Shown: positions 1 to 6,295 of the stretch, piece by piece
How positions within the stretch are numbered: position 1 is the first letter of the stretch
How the letters are laid out: each line of letters opens with the position of its first letter
DNA from: an uncultured Clostridia bacterium
Lineage (GTDB): Bacteria > Bacillota > Clostridia > Christensenellales > Aristaeellaceae
Length of the DNA: 6,522 bases
Reading direction: 5' to 3'
Assembly: GCA_946409855.1 (NCBI GenBank)
Contig: CAMJXZ010000193.1
Span: forward strand, 1 to 6,522
Notes under the pieces: model-generated
Databases searched by the model: none
Seen by the model: only the letters and a program-made list of their open reading frames with translations
What the model was told of the DNA's origin: nothing
Translations under genes and position numbers: made by a program

Positions 1-1
1 T

Positions 2-55
2 CCTGTCTGCGCCCATCCCCGGAGCTATTTCGAGATCAACGCGGAAAACTACTGA
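2..55 (+). CDS. Probable C-terminal tail of an upstream protein (partial)
   Basis: The window opens inside a reading frame giving 17 residues that end ...HPRSYFEINAENY followed by TGA at 53-55. Of the three + frames it has the most protein-like composition: aromatic, acidic and Asn residues, mostly C or G in third positions, and none of the Arg/Gly/Pro runs that out-of-frame reading of GC-rich DNA gives. The other two + frames run on to about 120 and 156 and look Arg-rich and artificial. Too little is present to name a family. If real, this gene lies in the same direction as the rhamnosidase 212 nt downstream and could be co-transcribed with it. The call rests only on composition and the stop codon. 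Confidence 0.35.
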   Translation, partial: PVCAHPRSYFEINAENY

Positions 56-267
56 ACGGATACGGGAATCCAAAGGTGCACAGGCGCCTGCGGTCCGATG
101 GCCGCGGACCGGACCGCGGGCGTAGGACCGGAAGGAACGCGGGCCGGCGCATGTGAGGCGCGGGCCTGCGGCCGGGTCCCGGCGGCCGGCGCTTTCGGAA
201 GCCGGAAAAAACGACGCGGCCCGTCCGGGGGACGGACGCGATACGGAGGACTGAGAAGGAGGCGCGC
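56..267 (+). other. GC-rich intergenic leader upstream of the rhamnosidase
   Basis: This 212-nt stretch has no convincing ORF and no recognisable -35/-10 pair, so the rhamnosidase may be read from a promoter further left. It contains several potential hairpins: GCGGTCCG (90-97) with CGGACCGC (110-117), an 8-bp perfect stem with a 12-nt loop; GCCGGG-T-CCCGGC around 171-183; and CCGTCC-GGG-GGACGG around 220-234. None is followed by a U-tract, so they are not terminators. GC-rich sequence produces such repeats easily, so a regulatory role is not established. The stretch ends in a strong Shine-Dalgarno, AAGGAGG at 256-262, 5 nt before the ATG at 268. Confidence 0.4.
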
Positions 268-2439
268 ATGCTGATCAAAGAAGCGTCCTGGATCTCGCTG
301 AAGCAAGCCGCTTCAACGGTGGTGCCGGTTTTCCGCAGGCAGTTCCGCTGCGGAAAGCCTGTCCGTTCAGCGGAACTGGAAGTGACCTGCGACGGCGTCT
401 ACGAGGCGGTGCTGAACGGCAGACGCGTCGGCGATTTCATCCTGGCGCCCGGCTGGACGGAATACCGGAAACGTCTGCAGGTGCAGGCCTATGATGTGAA
501 AGAACTGCTGACACAGAACAATACGCTGGAAATCACCGTGGCCAACGGATGGTACCGCAGGACGAACGCGCCGTGGACGGGCACACAGAACCCGGATGAA
601 TTCCTCCCGGCCATGCTCATCGCCGCGCTCCGCCTGGTTTTTCAGGACGGCAGCGAAACGACGATCCTGACGGACGGGTCCTGGGAGGCGTCGCAGAGCG
701 ATGTGACGCTGAGCGGCATCTTCCTCGGGGAAGACGTCGACAGGACCCGCGTGCCGGCTTTTGAACCGGCCGCGGTCTGCGACTATCCCAAAGACATGCT
801 GATCCCCCAGGAAGGGCCTGAGGTGCGGGAACAGGAGACCGTCTTTCCGCGCGCCTCCTTCCGTACGCCGCGCGGAGAATGGGTGATCGACTTCGGCCAG
901 AATCTGACGGGGTACATGGCTTTTGAGGTGGATGCCCGGGCCGGGGAGAGGCTGTCCGTCTCCACGGCCGAGGTACTGGACCGGGACGGCAACTTCTATA
1001 CAGCCAACTACCGCTCCGCCCGCAGCCAGCTGCACTACGTCTGCCGGGAGGGGCATCAGGCCTATAAGCCCCGGTTCACATTCTTCGGTTTCCGGTATCT
1101 GCGGATCGACGAGGCGCCGGCGGGTTTTACCGCGGATCATATCCGTGCCGTGGTGCTTCACTCTCAGATGCGCAGAACAGGCTGGCTTTCCGGCAGCGAT
1201 CCCATGCTGAACCAGCTCTTCAGCAATATCCTCTGGAGCCAGAAAGGCAATTATCTGGATATCCCGACAGACTGCCCCCAGCGGGACGAGCGGTACGGCT
1301 GGACCGGCGACGGGCAGATCTTCTGCCGCACGGCCGCGTATCAGTTTGACGTGCGGCAGTTCTTCCGCAAATGGCTGGCGGACGTCCGCGCCGCGCAGCA
1401 TGAGAACGGCTGGGTTCCGGAGGTCGTTCCCAGCCTGACCGCCTACAAACTCGGCGGAGCCGCCTGGTCGGACGCGGTCACCATCATCCCGTGGCAGCTG
1501 TATCAGACGTACGGGGATATCTCCTTCCTTGCCGACATGTATGACGCCATGACCAGATGGATTGCCTACATCGCCTCGGTGTCGACGACTGAAAACCTGT
1601 GGACGGGCTGCTGGACCTACGGCGACTGGCTCGCGCTGGACGCGCCGGAGGATTACCGCCCGGCCACCATCGAACTCGCCAAGCGCGGATACAGTGACGA
1701 CGATCTCATCAGCAGCGCGTTCTATGCCAATTCTGTCGATATCGTGATCCGCGCGGGCACCCTGCTGGGCCGGGATGTCAGCGCGTATCAGGCGCTTTAC
1801 ACGCGGATCGCGGCGGCATACAGGGAACGGTTCGGCGGCCGGCTCAATACCCAGACCGAAAAGGTGCTGACCCTGCATTTCAACCTGACCGACCGCCCGC
1901 AGGCCCTGGCGGATGCCCTGGCGGCGCAGATCATCGCCTGCGGGACCAGGCTTCAGACCGGACTGCTGGGAACGCCTTATCTGCTGCATGAGCTGTGCCG
2001 GTACGGATATGCGGAGCTGGCCTGGTCGCTGCTGCTCCGGAAAGAATACCCCGGCTGGCTGTACCCGGTCTCCAAAGGCGCGACAACCATGTGGGAACAC
2101 TGGGACGGCATCAAGCCGGACGGGTCTTTCTGGGACGACGATATGAATTCCTATAACCATTACGCCTACGGTTCCGTCGGGGACTGGGTATTCGGCGTCG
2201 CGTGCGGCATCCGGCCGGCAGAGCCCGGTTTTGCCAGCGTCCGGATCGCGCCAAAGCCGGACGCGCGCGCGGGCAGCCTCTGCGCGGTGCTGGATACGGC
2301 GCACGGCCGGATCCGGTCCTTCTGGAAGTACACGGATGAGGGGATCCGTTATGAAATCGATACGCCTGTGCCCGCCGAGATCGTCATCGGCGAAAAGAGC
2401 GTGCGCGTCCCGGCGGGAAGGTATCTGTTCGGACAGTGA
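268..2439 (+). CDS. Alpha-L-rhamnosidase, glycoside hydrolase family 78
   Basis: This enzyme hydrolyses terminal alpha-L-rhamnose from oligosaccharides, plant glycosides or pectin fragments with inversion of configuration. Of its 723 residues, about 30-165 match the beta-sandwich N-terminal domain (VLNGRRVGD, APGWTEY, NGWYR), about 195-300 a second beta domain (VIDFGQNLTGY, FFGFRYLRI), about 305-645 the (alpha/alpha)6 catalytic barrel, and about 648-723 the C-terminal beta domain. The GH78 signature DCPQRDERYGWTGD is at 335-348, with Glu341 the likely general acid. Glu610 in TTMWEHWDG is the likely general base, by family analogy. No signal peptide or membrane segment is present, so it should act in the cytoplasm on imported glycosides. 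The start at 268 is fixed by AAGGAGG 5 nt upstream. At 723 residues it is shorter than many GH78 enzymes of 850-1000, and lacks the extra leading beta domain rather than any catalytic part. No rhamnose catabolism gene or transporter lies in the window. Substrate specificity cannot be read from sequence. Confidence 0.95.
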   Translation: MLIKEASWISLKQAASTVVPVFRRQFRCGKPVRSAELEVTCDGVYEAVLNGRRVGDFILAPGWTEYRKRLQVQAYDVKELLTQNNTLEITVANGWYRRTNAPWTGTQNPDEFLPAMLIAALRLVFQDGSETTILTDGSWEASQSDVTLSGIFLGEDVDRTRVPAFEPAAVCDYPKDMLIPQEGPEVREQETVFPRASFRTPRGEWVIDFGQNLTGYMAFEVDARAGERLSVSTAEVLDRDGNFYTANYRSARSQLHYVCREGHQAYKPRFTFFGFRYLRIDEAPAGFTADHIRAVVLHSQMRRTGWLSGSDPMLNQLFSNILWSQKGNYLDIPTDCPQRDERYGWTGDGQIFCRTAAYQFDVRQFFRKWLADVRAAQHENGWVPEVVPSLTAYKLGGAAWSDAVTIIPWQLYQTYGDISFLADMYDAMTRWIAYIASVSTTENLWTGCWTYGDWLALDAPEDYRPATIELAKRGYSDDDLISSAFYANSVDIVIRAGTLLGRDVSAYQALYTRIAAAYRERFGGRLNTQTEKVLTLHFNLTDRPQALADALAAQIIACGTRLQTGLLGTPYLLHELCRYGYAELAWSLLLRKEYPGWLYPVSKGATTMWEHWDGIKPDGSFWDDDMNSYNHYAYGSVGDWVFGVACGIRPAEPGFASVRIAPKPDARAGSLCAVLDTAHGRIRSFWKYTDEGIRYEIDTPVPAEIVIGEKSVRVPAGRYLFGQ

Positions 2440-2483
2440 AGGACGCCGCCGTTCAGCCCCCGATGGGAGATGCCGGGCTTCAA

Positions 2484-2545
2484 AAAAAGAATAAGGGGCT
2501 GTGAAAGAACGGCATTCAAAAGACGCCGGGGCATCACAGCCCCTT
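2484..2545 (-). terminator. Strong intrinsic terminator oriented on the minus strand
   Basis: AAGGGGCTGTGA at 2493-2504 pairs perfectly over 12 bp with TCACAGCCCCTT at 2534-2545, across a 29-nt loop that can form a small inner CGGC/GCCG stem. On the minus strand the stem is followed by TTATTC and a run of seven T (2482-2488 region), the form of a rho-independent terminator. On the + strand only TTCCGC follows, so stopping the rhamnosidase transcript this way would be inefficient, though the hairpin could still protect its 3' end. A competing + strand hairpin, GGGGC-ATCACA-GCCCC (2528-2543), shares one arm. No established minus-strand gene lies immediately upstream. Confidence 0.7.
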
Positions 2546-2744
2546 CCGCATTGAATCAAATCCCGGAAGATTCTGCAAAAAGCAAAAAAGCCCCGTTCCT
2601 CCCGGAGATGGCCCGGCCTTGTCTTTCTCCGCGTCCGTCCTCCGCAACGTTTCTGAAGAATTCCCGCCGCCATTCCCTGCCCGCGTTTCCCTGATCCTGA
2701 AAAAGAAGTATCATTTCCAAGAATGGGTTATCTCTGATCTGTTC
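2546..2744. other. AT-richer intergenic stretch without a proven gene
   Basis: This gap between the hairpin at 2493-2545 and the peptidase promoter is visibly less GC-rich than the coding regions. The only noteworthy reading is on the minus strand: a 52-codon ORF from ATG at 2714 to TGA at 2556-2558, beginning MILLFQDQGN and ending FAESSGI, whose stop lies 10 nt before the minus-oriented terminator. Its composition (many Arg, Gly and Glu) is what GC-rich noise gives. The nearest purine run, GGAA, is too close to the ATG to be a good ribosome site. It is recorded as a possibility rather than a gene. No tRNA, repeat array or IS end was recognised. Confidence 0.3.
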
Positions 2745-2773
2745 TTGTAATGAAGAAAAGATTCCGGTATAAT
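2745..2773 (+). promoter_or_regulatory. Sigma-A type promoter of the S15 peptidase gene
   Basis: TTGTAA at 2745-2750 and a perfect TATAAT at 2768-2773 are separated by exactly 17 bp, the optimal vegetative spacing. Transcription should start near 2780, leaving a leader of about 178 nt before the ATG at 2958. It is the best-matching promoter in the window, and it places the peptidase in its own transcription unit, separate from the rhamnosidase. No operator dyad overlaps the hexamers. Confidence 0.8.
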
Positions 2774-2782
2774 TCCTATGTG

Positions 2783-2819
2783 CCCGAAGCCGGACGGCCG
2801 GCCGCCGCCCGGCTTCGGG
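2783..2819 (+). promoter_or_regulatory. Perfect 11-bp hairpin at the 5' end of the peptidase transcript
   Basis: CCCGAAGCCGG (2783-2793) pairs without mismatch with CCGGCTTCGGG (2809-2819) over a 15-nt GC-only-like loop that is itself partly self-complementary (CGGCCG, GGCC). It begins only a few nt after the predicted start of transcription and has no U-tract, so it is not a terminator. Position and stability fit a 5' mRNA-stabilising stem or one element of a larger structured leader. The rest of the leader (2820-2957) holds a further weaker GC-rich pairing, CCCCG 2905-2909 with CGGGG 2923-2927, and matches no riboswitch class I can recognise. Confidence 0.5.
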
Positions 2820-2957
2820 AAACGGCGGAAAGCGGGCTTCAAAAGACCCGGTGCGGAAGCATCGGCAATCGCGGGGCAAGCATAGACGATCGGACGCGAA
2901 GCGGCCCCGGGTTTCATCACCGCGGGGGCGCCTCTCGCAGAAGGGCGGAACATAAAA

Positions 2958-5132
2958 ATGAAAAAAACGACATTCGTGACGCTGGTCCTTTGTCTCCTGT
3001 GCGCGTTCGCCTTTGCCGCGGCGGCAGAGGAGGAGCCGGGCTTTCTCCGGGTCGAAAACGGGATGCTCCAGCCCGTGCTCGAATGGACAGACCTGCGGGA
3101 TGAGGATTATACCAACGAAGGCAGTGACATCCTCCGCTTCTGCGTCTGGGTGGAAACGGATTACGACACGGACCTGGACGGAAGAGCGGACCTGGTCCGG
3201 GCCCTGGTGCAGGTGCCCCGCGCCGCGGCGGAAGGCCGCTACAAGGCCGCCGTCCTGTATAACCCGACCCCCTACGGCGCCGGAACGGTGCAGCGGTATT
3301 TGACTTCCATCGAAGATCTCTATACGAAAGAATACTTTGACCAGAGCCGCTTCTACGAGCCCTGCGAAAAGCGGGAGCCGGCCGGCAGCATGACTACGCT
3401 GGAGGCCGCCGCCCAGGCGGATCCCATGACCTGGAATTACCGGACCCCGGACGCGGACCTTGGGCCGGAGGGCATCGGCTTTTCCTACGCCGAGTTTCAC
3501 CTCTATTATATCGTGCGCGGGTTCGCGGCTGTGGATGCCTGCGGGATCGGTACCTACGGGTCCGAAGGCTTTGAACTGTGCGGCCTCAAATTGGAGCGGG
3601 ACAGCCACAAAGCGGTGGTGGAATGGCTGACCGGGGACCGGCGCGCCTTTACGGACGCCACAAGCAACATTGAAATCAAGGCGGACTGGTGCAGCGGCAG
3701 CGTCGCCATGACCGGCTGCTCCTACGGCGGGACCCTTCCCTTTGAAGTGGCGGTCACCGGCGTCAGGGGCCTGAAAACCATCATCCCCTTCGCGGGGATC
3801 GCCAGCTGGTACGATTACACCAACGCCCAGGGCATCTCCATCCTGAATCAATCCAATTACGCGGACTATCTGGCCAGCAGCAACGCCGGCGGCACCTTCC
3901 TGGACGGAGACTGGGATCAGCCGAACCCCGAATACGGTTCCTGGCTTTGGACCATCGCCAACGAGCAGGACAAAACCAACGGCGATTACGCCCCTGTGTG
4001 GGAACAGATGGATTATACCACGGACGAGGAAAACCGCATCGCCTGTTCCGCTTTGGTGGTCAGCGGAATGAACGACCTCAACGTCACCACCCGCCACGCG
4101 GAGCTGATGGCGGAAGCCTTCCGGAAGGCCGGACAGACCGTGAAGCTGGTGCTGCATCAGGGCGGGCACATGACGCTCAGCGGCTATTCCGTCAACGGCA
4201 TGGTCTGGGAAGAAATCATGAATCTCTGGCTGAGCCACTATCTGTACGGGGTGGAAAACGGCGCGGAACGCCTGCCGGCGGTCATGGCGCAGAGCAATAT
4301 CGACGGCGTCTATGAGGCCTATGACAGCTGGCCCGGAAAACAGATCCTCACCCTGAAACCCGAAGGCGCGGAAGGCACAACCGTGATCACTTCCGGGGGA
4401 ATGGGCGATTATTCCGAAAGCTTCCAGGAGGATCATCAGAACAACCTGACGGTGGATGACCAGGAGGAGTTTTACACCCGTATGCCGGAAAAGCTGGCCT
4501 GCAAATACCGCTTCGACCTGCCGGCGGGCACCACCATCCAGGGCGCCGCGGAGCTCCGCGTGATGCTGGATTCCGACCGTCAGGACCTGGACGGCCTCAT
4601 GATTTCCGCGGTCCTGATGGACGTGGCGGACCAGGGGACTTTCCCGGTGTTCGCTCCGGCGGAAGAATACGGCGGAACGGTCGCCGTCCGGGAATTAAAC
4701 CTTCAGTACAGGTTTGACTCCGACACCGCCGACGGTCTGCTGAACATGATGGATTTTGTCCAGACCAATAAGGACAGGCGGATTATCAGCTTCGCCTGGA
4801 CGGACCTGCAGAATCCGGGATGCGGCAAAGACTCAAGCGAATATGTGTATCAGGATCCCGGGCTGATATCGGGCACCGAACAGGCATATACCTTCTATTT
4901 CCTGCCCATGGTCTATACCGTGGCGGAGGGCCATCATCTGGAGCTGATCCTGACCACCTGGGATCCCTACCGCGTCCAGCTGGACGCCTGGTTCAGCCTG
5001 GACGGTTCCCTGGAAACCTATCTGGACGCCGAGACCTATACCTACAACATGACCGTCAACAACGAATCCCTGGAACTGGTTCTCCCCACGGGAACCGGGA
5101 ACCCGGACTGGCTGGACCGGCCGGAAGCGTGA
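2958..5132 (+). CDS. Secreted Xaa-Pro dipeptidyl-peptidase-like serine hydrolase (peptidase family S15)
   Basis: The predicted role is release of N-terminal X-Pro dipeptides from peptides outside the membrane. Residues 1-23 form a signal peptide: KK, then a Leu/Val/Cys/Ala-rich core ending AFAAAA. Cys12 and Cys15 lack a lipobox, so signal peptidase I is expected. An acidic DTDLDGRADLV loop (70-80) is typical of S15 enzymes. The alpha/beta-hydrolase core shows the nucleophile elbow MTGCSYGG (Ser255) followed by GLKTIIPFAGIASWYDY, closely PepX-like. Candidate triad partners are Asp373 (SGMNDLNV) and His404 (LHQGGHM). The Ser-Asp and Asp-His gaps of 118 and 31 match lactococcal PepX (Ser348, Asp468, His498; gaps 120 and 30). 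From about 460 to 724 lies the jelly-roll PepX C-terminal domain. At 724 residues it is slightly shorter than the roughly 763-residue lactococcal enzyme, mainly before the nucleophile. No wall anchor is present. The SD is weak (AAGGGCGG, 2941-2948). A CocE/NonD-type esterase is the alternative. Confidence 0.88.
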   Translation: MKKTTFVTLVLCLLCAFAFAAAAEEEPGFLRVENGMLQPVLEWTDLRDEDYTNEGSDILRFCVWVETDYDTDLDGRADLVRALVQVPRAAAEGRYKAAVLYNPTPYGAGTVQRYLTSIEDLYTKEYFDQSRFYEPCEKREPAGSMTTLEAAAQADPMTWNYRTPDADLGPEGIGFSYAEFHLYYIVRGFAAVDACGIGTYGSEGFELCGLKLERDSHKAVVEWLTGDRRAFTDATSNIEIKADWCSGSVAMTGCSYGGTLPFEVAVTGVRGLKTIIPFAGIASWYDYTNAQGISILNQSNYADYLASSNAGGTFLDGDWDQPNPEYGSWLWTIANEQDKTNGDYAPVWEQMDYTTDEENRIACSALVVSGMNDLNVTTRHAELMAEAFRKAGQTVKLVLHQGGHMTLSGYSVNGMVWEEIMNLWLSHYLYGVENGAERLPAVMAQSNIDGVYEAYDSWPGKQILTLKPEGAEGTTVITSGGMGDYSESFQEDHQNNLTVDDQEEFYTRMPEKLACKYRFDLPAGTTIQGAAELRVMLDSDRQDLDGLMISAVLMDVADQGTFPVFAPAEEYGGTVAVRELNLQYRFDSDTADGLLNMMDFVQTNKDRRIISFAWTDLQNPGCGKDSSEYVYQDPGLISGTEQAYTFYFLPMVYTVAEGHHLELILTTWDPYRVQLDAWFSLDGSLETYLDAETYTYNMTVNNESLELVLPTGTGNPDWLDRPEA

Positions 5133-5176
5133 TTTTATCCGGGAAAGGCTTCAGGACCGCGTGCTTGATGAACCCG

Positions 5177-5500
5177 TCAGAAGACCAGACGCGTCAGAAG
5201 CATATAGCAGGCGGTCCCCGCCAGGATGCTCAGCAGGATGTTTCTTTTCCGGGCCTGCAGCAGGACCACCAGCAGGCCGGCGATCAGCTCCGGCGCGCCG
5301 AAAGGAGCGGACAGGAACGCCGTGTCCTTCAGGCAGTAAATGACCAGCATGCCGATGATCGCCGGGGGAAGCACCCGCCCCAGGTACAGGACCCAGGCCG
5401 GCGCCCTGTTTTTGAAAATCAGGAACGGCGCGGCCCGCAGCAGGATCGTCGCCGCGGACATGACGGCGATCAGCAACGCCGGATAAGAGGCGCTGTTCAT
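5177..5500 (-). CDS. azlD: AzlD family branched-chain amino acid exporter small subunit
   Basis: This 107-residue, very hydrophobic protein is the small partner of AzlC. Together the two export branched-chain amino acids and their toxic analogues across the cytoplasmic membrane. About four membrane segments are visible, near residues 5-25, 37-57, 68-82 and 87-104. The family hallmark GRVLPPAIIGMLVIYCLK is at about 41-58, and the RKRNILLSILAG type loop comes before the last helix. The ATG at 5500 overlaps the azlC stop in ATGA, and AAAGGAGG (5508-5515) sits 7 nt upstream inside azlC, so the two are translationally coupled. The frame stays open upstream but would then run inside azlC, so the internal start is correct. 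The gene ends 44 nt from the convergent peptidase gene, with no clear terminator between them. Confidence 0.93.
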   Translation of the reverse strand: MNSASYPALLIAVMSAATILLRAAPFLIFKNRAPAWVLYLGRVLPPAIIGMLVIYCLKDTAFLSAPFGAPELIAGLLVVLLQARKRNILLSILAGTACYMLLTRLVF

Positions 5501-6189
5501 GCGTCCGCCTCCTTTCCGGCGCCGGTCCGGCTTCTGAACAGGGTCAGCAGCGCGGTGATCAGCAGCATCGAGGGGATCAGAAAGCGCCCGGCTCCGAAAA
5601 CGATCAGACACAGCAGTGTGCCCAGCAGGCCCGTGAGGGCGGGCATATGATTCTTTTCCGTGATCCACTGCTCCGTGAAGGAGGCGATGAACAGGGCGGT
5701 CATGGAGAACTCGATCCCGGCGGCGGAGACGGGCAGGACCCCGCCCGCCAGGCTGCCCAGGACGCTGCCCAGCACCCAGTAAGCGTGGTTGAACAGGGAC
5801 ACGAAAAAGCGGAACCGGTCCGGATCCGTTCCTTCCGGCGTTTTCCCGTCGCAAAGCAGGGAATACGTCTCGTCCGTCAGGGAAAAGATCAGGTAGGGCC
5901 GGAAGCGGCCCGCGTCTTTGTAATGCCGGAGCATGGAAATGCTGTAGAACAGGTGCCGCGCGTTGACCATGACGGTGGTGAGAAGCACCGTCAGCACCGA
6001 GGCTCCGCCCGCCAGCAGCCCCACGCCGACGTACTGCATGGAACCGGCATAAATGAACAGGCTCATGGCCAGGACCCAGGGGAAGCCGTATCCGGCCTCG
6101 TGCGCGAGGATGCCGAACCCGATCCCCAGAATGACATACCCGGCCATGACCGGCAGGGATTTTGCAAAAGCGGCTTTCACAGTTTTCAT
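5497..6189 (-). CDS. azlC: AzlC family branched-chain amino acid exporter large subunit
   Basis: This 230-residue polytopic membrane protein is the large subunit of the AzlCD exporter. In Bacillus subtilis azlCD confers 4-azaleucine resistance, and relatives such as BrnFE and YgaZH export isoleucine, leucine, valine or methionine. Family signatures visible are MAGYVILGIGFGILA (15-29), FIYAGSMQYV (45-54), VNARHLFYSISM (75-86), FSLTDETYSL (102-111), the FNHAYWVLGS helix (133-142) and FSMTALFIASFTEQW (161-175). About six to seven membrane segments are expected. The start at 6189 is supported by GGAGG (6197-6201 complement) 7 nt upstream. It is first in a two-gene operon driven by the MerR-like promoter at 6239-6269, with a leader of about 43 nt that is too short for an attenuator. 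In B. subtilis the operon is controlled by the Lrp-type AzlB; no such gene is visible here. Length and motifs look complete. Confidence 0.95.
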   Translation of the reverse strand: MKTVKAAFAKSLPVMAGYVILGIGFGILAHEAGYGFPWVLAMSLFIYAGSMQYVGVGLLAGGASVLTVLLTTVMVNARHLFYSISMLRHYKDAGRFRPYLIFSLTDETYSLLCDGKTPEGTDPDRFRFFVSLFNHAYWVLGSVLGSLAGGVLPVSAAGIEFSMTALFIASFTEQWITEKNHMPALTGLLGTLLCLIVFGAGRFLIPSMLLITALLTLFRSRTGAGKEADA

Positions 6190-6238
6190 CGATCAGCCTC
6201 CGATCCGCTGACTTTGGCGGTTGATTGCCGACCGTTTC

Positions 6239-6269
6239 TATATACTACCTGAAGCGTACTCTAAGTCAA
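6239..6269 (-). promoter_or_regulatory. azlCD promoter with 19-bp spacer, MerR-type layout
   Basis: Read on the minus strand, TTGACT (6269-6264) and TATATA (6244-6239) are separated by 19 bp, and transcription should start near 6232. The spacer and -35 overlap an imperfect dyad, ACTTAGAG-TACG-CTTCAGGT, with 5 of 8 arm positions complementary. A long 19-20 bp spacer with a dyad between the hexamers is the established layout of promoters activated by MerR-family regulators through DNA distortion. The CTTAGAGT type left arm resembles operators described for the AdhR/NmlR branch. TAGTAT with a 16-bp spacer is an alternative -10 that would remove the MerR argument. No merR-like gene is inside the window. 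Confidence 0.6.
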
Positions 6270-6295
6270 GCATTGTTCACCGGTATCCGTTCATG

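Noticed and set aside
367..2673. A 768-codon open frame on the minus strand opposite the rhamnosidase
   Set aside because: It is a shadow of the GH78 gene in GC-rich DNA: the protein is rich in Arg, Gly, Ala and Pro with no recognisable domain, while the + frame carries all GH78 motifs and a strong ribosome site.
2515..2847. TTCAAAAGAC occurring at 2515-2524 and 2838-2847
   Set aside because: Exact 10-base repeats are expected by chance about twenty times in a window of this size; the flanks match only loosely.
2750..3103. A 117-codon + ORF starting at the ATG inside the promoter spacer
   Set aside because: Its start lies upstream of the predicted transcription start, it has no ribosome site, and it overlaps the true peptidase start in another frame.
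2556..4436. A 626-codon open frame on the minus strand opposite the peptidase and running into the intergenic gap
   Set aside because: Composition is noise-like and it shows no family motifs. The + frame has a signal peptide, catalytic triad and promoter. Only the last 52 codons, outside the peptidase gene, were kept as a possibility.
5082..5099. LPTGTG near the C-terminus of the peptidase as a sortase signal
   Set aside because: It does not fit LPxTG (the order is L-P-T-G-T) and no hydrophobic segment or basic tail follows.
5133..5176. A shared terminator between the convergent peptidase and azlD genes
   Set aside because: Only a weak GAAGC/GCTTC pairing with a 19-nt loop and no U-tract was found, so no terminator is called.
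5501..5854. N-terminal extension of azlD to a 225-residue protein
   Set aside because: The extension reads azlC in the wrong frame. The ATG at 5500 has an AAAGGAGG site 7 nt upstream and gives the normal AzlD length.
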